The position numbers and the translations under genes were made by a program. Positions 58,593 to 64,000 of a stretch of 64,000 nucleotides of DNA are shown here, one piece after another. Every line of letters begins with the position of its first letter. The stretch's first letter is position 1. The notes beneath the pieces were generated by a model. That model saw nothing but the letters and a program-made list of their open reading frames with translations. It did no database searches and had not been told where the DNA came from. Source of the DNA: Taenia hydatigena (lineage: Eukaryota > Platyhelminthes > Cestoda > Cyclophyllidea > Taeniidae); contig JADWOT020000001.1 of NCBI GenBank assembly GCA_036345935.2, positions 22,935,187 through 22,999,186 of the forward strand, written 5' to 3'.

Positions 58593-60362
58593 GAATTTCA
58601 AACAAACTTCAAAGACGGATTAACAATGGAAGAAATGAAGCTCGTTCTTTAATTATACAATGTGAAAACTGTAAACCTTGCAATTTTAAGGTTAGGCCAA
58701 CCCCACTGCATTTGTTGAGCACTTTTTGAATCCAGTCATATCCGATATTTGCTACAAAAGTAATTGATCGCTGGGTAAATGCTCCGTCGACATAACCGGT
58801 GATACACTCCTAAATGCAAACTTCGCAGTCTCTCAATAGGCCCATTATTGGTAGCTTTATCTCGAAATATATTAATAGACTTTTGGTTAGTAGACAGTTC
58901 ACCATGAAATACGTAAACGTGGCGCAACGTAATGCGAGAGGGTCACCATTGTTTTCTTCCAAAACAGCTATGACAATAAAGAAAGACATATCGTTGCAAA
59001 AACTCATACCATATACCACGAGGCCTATCCGTGTAAAGGAACGCACTTTAATTGGAATGGGGAAGGGAAGGAGGAAGGAGATACTGCCTTTTCCTCACCC
59101 TCCTCTCACGTATTCTCCTGATGTTTACCAAGCCGCCCATCATTTTTGTCTAAACATTCCAAATGGACAATTACACAACCGAATGCGAAGGAGAGTAGGC
59201 AGTTGGAAATGATCATGAGGTTTTGGCGCTTATGACGCTGTTTTGTGCTTTCCCTCCGGAAGCGAGGCCTTGTGCATCAATCTAATTTGTTATCGAAGTA
59301 CGAGTTCTGCTAGGAGTTTTATAAACCTGCTTAATCCAAGCTATTATTGTCTCTCTATCCTGCATCTTGGTGGTTTTGTGAGTCATCGCTGACTTGTCCT
59401 GTCCACCATATCGACAGCTTGGATCCACACACGCAGACCCAGCGTGCTTGGCACGAGCACACGTGTTCGGACGTGTCTGCACGCCTGACATTCACCCATG
59501 CCGTCCTGGCTTACATGGATGATTCAGTCACGGTTGGCTGGCTAAAGCACAGTCGTGGCCCAGGCGTCGCCATCGCCACAATTTACGCAGAATGCGTAAG
59601 GCTTGTCCGTCGTTTAATCTGGCTGCTCTTACCGCTTTCGCTTTGAGGTACTGACCGGCTCCCCCATCCCCTGCAGTCCTTTAACCATTGCTTTGCTCAC
59701 CGAGCTCTAGGTTTTTTGCTTCCTTGTAGTCTGGGCCACCGGGACCACAACACAACACACAGGCTTGACTCCTCTTCCGCCCCATTCTGCGGTTCGCCTT
59801 CGTTGTGAGTTTAAGCCGGTGGGGCCGAGTTGTCGTTGCTTCTACGGAGAGGTATTAGGGAGTTTACTGCGTCAACGGAGTTACCAAGACACTTTTTCAT
59901 TTTCTGTATTATTAGAATGTACTTTCTTAGTACCCTTGATGACTTTAATGATAAAGTGCGGGACTGCCATTGTATCTTCCTCGAAATGTTTGGTAAAGGA
60001 CTCAAAACCTACTGAAAAGTTAAAATAAGAATACCTTTTCAGGCTCAGATTATCATGTAAACAAACCAGGGTGACTTCATAGGTTAATAGCATATTCATG
60101 ACCTCTTTAATCCGCTCGTCGTCAATCCTCCAGTTTGAGCTAACGATGCTTTACTGATCCAACCTCACTGACGACTAAATCTCTGCACTGAGCGTCTCAA
60201 TGATAGCCGCATCGCTATGGCGACCGAACTCGAATCAATGCTCATTAATGCGTCGCTTGGATCCGGCTCACCGGATCTCATCATTTGACTGGGTCAGGGC
60301 ACAACGAAGCATCACAATCTCATTCGATCCCCGAGTAAAGACCACTTGGCATCGCTTTGGAA

Positions 60363-61394
60363 ATGGTGACACCCTCCTACCCGTCAACGGAGAAGGATCA
60401 AAGGCCTTCACTATGCCTTCCTGCGGGGGAATCAGCAAAGTCAATCGAGGGCACAGGCTTGAATCTGAACCAGTCCATCAGTAGTACAGAGGATACCTCA
60501 AAAATCAGCATTTTTGAACTCTCTATTCCACATACCTCGACACCCAACCCAGTCCCTCTTCCTGCTGAAATCGCACCCACATTTCATGCCGAATCAGTTA
60601 GACCCAGTATCGCAGCGCCTCGGTGTCGCATCTGCTACGAGGAGGGAGTGGATCCGTCTTCCCTTATCTCCCCATGTCGATGTAAAGGAACAGTGGGACT
60701 ACTACACAAGACTTGTCTAGAGCATTGGCTTCAGGTCTCACAGACAATTAGCTGTGAGATCTGCGGCTACTCTTACAATCTTCGGCCAAAATCACCTCTG
60801 CCCACCGAGCCAAACACCTCAAAGACCTCGGCCAGTTTCGCAATTGAACGAGTCAACTTCTTACGAGAGTGGTTCCATTCGCGCGTTGTTCAGCGCAATG
60901 TCATGACTGATTGCATCTTTTTGGTTCTTCTGGCATCCACAACCTGCGTCGGAGTGTACTTCTGTGTCACAACCAGTCTCCACTTCCTGCACTCTGATAA
61001 TTCAATGCTCTGGCAGGTTCCAGTACTCATAGGTCTAGCTGTGATTCTGCTACTCATATTTCTTTTGTGGATCATTCTTGCTACCAGGCATCATATGAGA
61101 GCCTATCTCTTACACCGACGTCATCAGGAGGATCGAATTCGTGAATTTTTCTGTCGACGAGCGCTTGAACGGCACTGGAGATTCTCGGTGTATCCACGAC
61201 CTAGGGGATCGTCGTTTGCCTTACAGTCCTTCTCCACACCAAATATGGCTGGATGTTTAGAGGAACACGAAGAAGACGGCGACAGTGAGCATGAAGGCGT
61301 GAATGTTGTCGTTTCACCCCTCCATCTCTACACTGTGACAGAAAACGGTGAAGTGGAAGAAGAGGAAGAGAGAAGGATCCAGTCCATCGTGTAA
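60363..61394 (+). CDS. MARCHF3: Membrane-associated RING-CH E3 ubiquitin ligase (MARCHF2/3-type)
   Basis: Single open exon; from the ATG at 60363 it gives 343 aa (the frame opens two codons earlier with a TTG). A RING-CH (C4HC3) finger lies at residues about 88-134: CRIC, then CRCKGTVGLLHKTCLEHWL, then CEIC. The RSCLEHWL...CELC pattern and its spacing match MARCHF2/3. Two hydrophobic spans follow, about 181-203 (CIFLVLLASTTCVGVYFCV) and 219-240 (VPVLIGLAVILLLIFLLWII), then a basic cytosolic tail (RHHMRAYLLHRRHQEDR) and an acidic end. Known role: ubiquitinates membrane proteins to direct endosomal and lysosomal sorting. It is longer than human MARCHF2/3 (about 250 aa) at both ends. A 5' non-coding exon may exist. 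The paralogue symbol is tentative. Confidence 0.88.
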   Translation: MVTPSYPSTEKDQRPSLCLPAGESAKSIEGTGLNLNQSISSTEDTSKISIFELSIPHTSTPNPVPLPAEIAPTFHAESVRPSIAAPRCRICYEEGVDPSSLISPCRCKGTVGLLHKTCLEHWLQVSQTISCEICGYSYNLRPKSPLPTEPNTSKTSASFAIERVNFLREWFHSRVVQRNVMTDCIFLVLLASTTCVGVYFCVTTSLHFLHSDNSMLWQVPVLIGLAVILLLIFLLWIILATRHHMRAYLLHRRHQEDRIREFFCRRALERHWRFSVYPRPRGSSFALQSFSTPNMAGCLEEHEEDGDSEHEGVNVVVSPLHLYTVTENGEVEEEEERRIQSIV

Positions 61395-61629
61395 GCAGGT
61401 TTTTTCAACCTTCTCACCGTATATGTGCCGACAATAAGAAGGTTACCTATAATGCTAGTTTCATACCTTTGAGTCGGCTCGTGATTCCATCGGTGAGTTC
61501 ATTCTTCTCAATAAAGTCGGTATCTATCAAGTGGCATATTTTTTTGCTTTTGCCAGAACATATCAGTATGATTCAGTAGTCTTTTTGACATGAGTAGGCA
61601 AGCTTGTAACAGTCGGAGAAGGAAATGGG

Positions 61630-61710
61630 GCTAGCGGCAGGGACCGGAAGCCAGGCGATGGCCTTAAGTGACCTCATAACCAAAACTGAGAGTTGAACAA
61701 GCAATTAGCG
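61630..61710 (-). repeat. SINE-like repeat, copy I (5' part, inverted)
   Basis: Minus-strand reading gives TTGTTCAACTCTCAGTTTTG, GTTATGAGGTCACTTAAGGC and ATCGCCTGGCTTCCGGTCCC, matching the 5' blocks of copies J and H. Confidence 0.6.
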
Positions 61711-62304
61711 CATTACCTAGCCCCTTCCCTTCTTTGAGCGTCGCCCCTGGTACACGCCTTGCTCAACCTCCCGTGCCAGACATTGCGTCCACGAACCAAC
61801 CGCGTTACTGGACTCTCTTGACAAATCTACTGCATTTGGAGTTTTGTCCTGTTTGAGAACTGAATTGAGAGGAGGAGGGCGGGGAAACGTGCTAGCCATC
61901 ACAGGCACACAGACCTCTAAGTCGGGTCACACAAAAAGGGATAGGGTTTGACAGTTGCATGGGGGATAGGGCTTCATGTCTATTCCTTTGTGACATTTTT
62001 AATCTCCCAGTACCGTCCAACCATATCCACCTGAGTTCTATCAAGCCAGTAGAGAAGTGGAGGCGGCATTGCATTTTCACATGTTCGACAGCTTCATACA
62101 GGATCAGTAGATAACTCAACAGCGGAACTTTTCCACCTGGTTCACGGCTAGTGTTGCGGACCGCAGGCATGGGATAGTTGCCGAGGGTAGACGTCACTAA
62201 CGGCTCTTATGTTGGGGGTCGTCACAGATTCTCCCATCCACCCCGTTAAGTTTTATCATCAAGCGGTAGAAGTGAGGATAGATGTTCTCTAAGATTGGAT
62301 GTGC

Positions 62305-62485
62305 TTTCTGCGGCCATCATTGTACCGTCCCGAAACTTCCCTGAGGACGAAAGGAGACTATACACCAGGGCGGAATGCGTATCCTCGGCATATGGAAGTG
62401 AGTGGGGCTACCAGAGTGGCCCGGAGGTCAGGCCGCCGGCGTTGGTACAGCGTCCCGTTACCAAAATTGAGGCTTGAACAAACAA
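62305..62485 (-). repeat. SINE-like repeat, copy H (inverted)
   Basis: Minus-strand reading gives TTGTTCAAGCCTCAATTTTG, GGCGGCCTGACCTCCGGGCC, ACTCTGGTAGCCCCACTC and CTCCTTTCGTCCTCAGGGAA followed by GTTT. The last block closely matches copy D (CTTCTTTCGTCTTCAGGGAA). Confidence 0.7.
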
Positions 62486-63499
62486 AACTTTACAAAAGTT
62501 CAGAGGGACTGAGAGATTAACAGCATGATTAGCGTGAGCACTGAAATAAAATATTATTCTACTCCTGCCTCATCTCCCACTCTCGAAGGCCCGCCTTTGA
62601 GTTGGCAACCCGTGAGACTTTGGCCTTAATCCCCTCGCTCTTGCTGGCATTGCTATTCACTGCTGCTTCTACGAAGACAATCTCGTAAATCTCAGTCCGG
62701 CTTCATCTACCTCCGCTACCTTACTGGCTACCGGACCACTTGTCAAACGTTGACGTTGACGCATATTCAGTTACTTGCGGTATGCACCCTCATTCTGTGA
62801 CCCAGAGACGTGGGATCGGATCAACAGAGCAGAAATTTGGTTCATCTGGAATGCATTGGCGTACTTTTTGTAGCTCCTATCACCAGCATAACAGCGCCAA
62901 CGCCAACACAACCTGTCGTGCATGCGTGCAAGTTGAGACGAAGCTGATTGGCTTGAAGCCAAGGTTTCCAACGTCACGTAGACTGTGGTACACAGCATTT
63001 CTATTGGTGATCACCGCTGCATATTCTGTAGCTTGATAAAGAAAGGAAACAATTTTTGGTTGCCCTGAGTTCCTCTTAAATAAGCTTTGTTAGGTAGAGT
63101 TGAAAAAAAAATTCGGACCTAATGCTGAACTGAGGTGGCTTACAATCGACAGCTGGTACGAGGGTGATTGGCCAGGTCCATCCTGTCTACGCAGACACTG
63201 GTTATGCCTCCTTTTAATCAATGCATGCTTCTTCTACAACTTTAAGCAAATCTCGTAACCATGATCTAAAATTGTGTTGGTATTTCGAGCAGCCCAAAGC
63301 TAAAAATGCTGGGTCCGCCCTCGACTAGCGGAGGGTGGGTGGCCTTTTGGATGTACCCTAGACGGCGTCGTGCATGCGTCTCGGTTTGCGTGTCTGGATT
63401 CTGATCCAGCTAAAATGTCGGTCAGCGCTAACTTAAAAATATTTATATCCCTTGGCTCAATGTTCAAATTAAGCTAGTAATATACCCCCGATTCTGGCA

Positions 63500-63565
63500 A
63501 CGGGTCTCCGAGATGCTCCATTATCTGACCTCTAGGCCACGCTAGTGGCCCATAGACCCTTTTCT
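63500..63565 (+). repeat. SINE-like repeat, partial copy M
   Basis: Shows TGACCTCTAGGCCACGCTAG followed by TGGCCC, the family core only; degraded. Confidence 0.45.
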
Positions 63566-64000
63566 ATGGTGATATTTCGTGTTCCGCTCGAGTTAAGAGA
63601 AGTCGCGAAGTACTATAGTACTACACCAGCAAAGGAACCCTCTTTGCACGATAGGCGGACCCTCTGTCAACAAGCTTATTGTTTAACTCGCAAGTAGAGG
63701 GTGAACTTCGCATGCATCAAACGGAATGTTGGATTATCCGGCAGTTTCGACAGTATACCTGTTAAAGTTGGTTTAATTTGAGGGTGCAAAGTTAACGTCA
63801 CACACGCACTGGTTTCATAAATATCTTCCGCATAAACAAGACAGGGACGACTCCTAGCACAATTCACCCAAGCCTTATGTCTGCACCCAAGGCGTAAATA
63901 ACACGTAAACGTGTAATTCGACCAGTTGGATTTCTCTCAACTTCCTTCTAGACCGAGGAAGAAAGTGTGTTAACCGAGAATCAGCGCAATGAGTTTATCA

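Larger units (their letters stand above)
55845..60362. other. Gene-free interval between ZRANB2 and MARCHF
   Basis: No host gene recognised over about 4.5 kb. It contains a weak retroelement-like frame on the minus strand (57321-57563) and a hairpin-forming palindrome at 58573-58592. The other frames (for example around 58.8-59.6 kb) have no motif I can place. Confidence 0.45.
61395..64000. other. Region downstream of MARCHF with SINE-like copies
   Basis: No gene recognised. It holds the MARCHF 3' UTR, two minus-strand SINE-like copies (about 61630-61710 and 62305-62485) and a partial plus-strand copy near 63500-63560. The open frames at 61.9-62.2 and 62.7-63.0 kb show no recognisable motif. 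Confidence 0.5.

Noticed and set aside
1..64000. CRISPR array, prokaryotic operon or phage system
   Set aside because: Spliced animal genes throughout; no spaced direct repeats of CRISPR type and no bacterial gene families.

Overview
The window is nuclear DNA of an animal, most likely a parasitic flatworm (Neodermata; I favour a tapeworm, by inference). The protein families are animal-type (Integrator, BAF/SWI-SNF, m6A writer, KDEL receptor, RING-CH ligase). The genes are intron-rich with a two-sized intron spectrum: many introns of only 30-49 nt beside introns of hundreds to thousands of nt. Several first coding exons start at or just after a splice acceptor, as expected for flatworm spliced-leader trans-splicing. 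Most real genes are split into exons too short to stand out as open frames, so I rebuilt them by matching exon phases and conserved motifs.

Layout. 1.6-3.7 kb, minus: ARMC1 homologue. 4.4-5.3 kb, plus: MRPL58/ICT1, divergent from ARMC1. 5.8-6.2 kb, plus: TRIAP1/Mdm35. 6.9-13.0 kb, minus: SMARCC (BAF155/170, Moira), nine coding segments. 13-17.3 kb: intergenic, with a SINE-like copy and a decayed Ty3/gypsy pol fragment. 17.3 kb, minus: RPL41 (25 aa). 17.9-19.1 kb, plus: AIG1/ADTRP-type lipid hydrolase, six exons. 24.2-25.6 kb, plus: intronless 473-aa protein of unknown function. 30.2-35.5 kb, plus: INTS9, about 14 exons. 35.5-41.4 kb: intergenic. 41.4-48.1 kb, minus: WTAP, six exons. 48.5-53.3 kb, plus: KDELR, four exons, divergent from WTAP with about 380 bp between starts. 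54.6-55.8 kb, plus: ZRANB2, five exons. 60.4-61.4 kb, plus: MARCHF2/3-type E3 ligase. The rest is repeat-bearing intergenic DNA.

The genes do not form an operon or a single pathway. Loose themes are RNA processing (INTS9, WTAP, ZRANB2), chromatin (SMARCC), translation (RPL41, MRPL58), mitochondria (ARMC1, MRPL58 and TRIAP1 adjacent within about 5 kb) and the secretory/membrane system (KDELR, MARCHF, AIG1).

The most interesting signals are: (1) the recurrent 30-49 nt introns, including a candidate 40-nt GC-AG intron; (2) an INTS9 first exon with no ATG, which would read in frame if a spliced leader supplied the AUG; (3) a SINE-like family with about 14 degraded copies in both orientations; (4) the lineage-restricted-looking 473-aa protein. 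I found no convincing wholly new multi-gene system.
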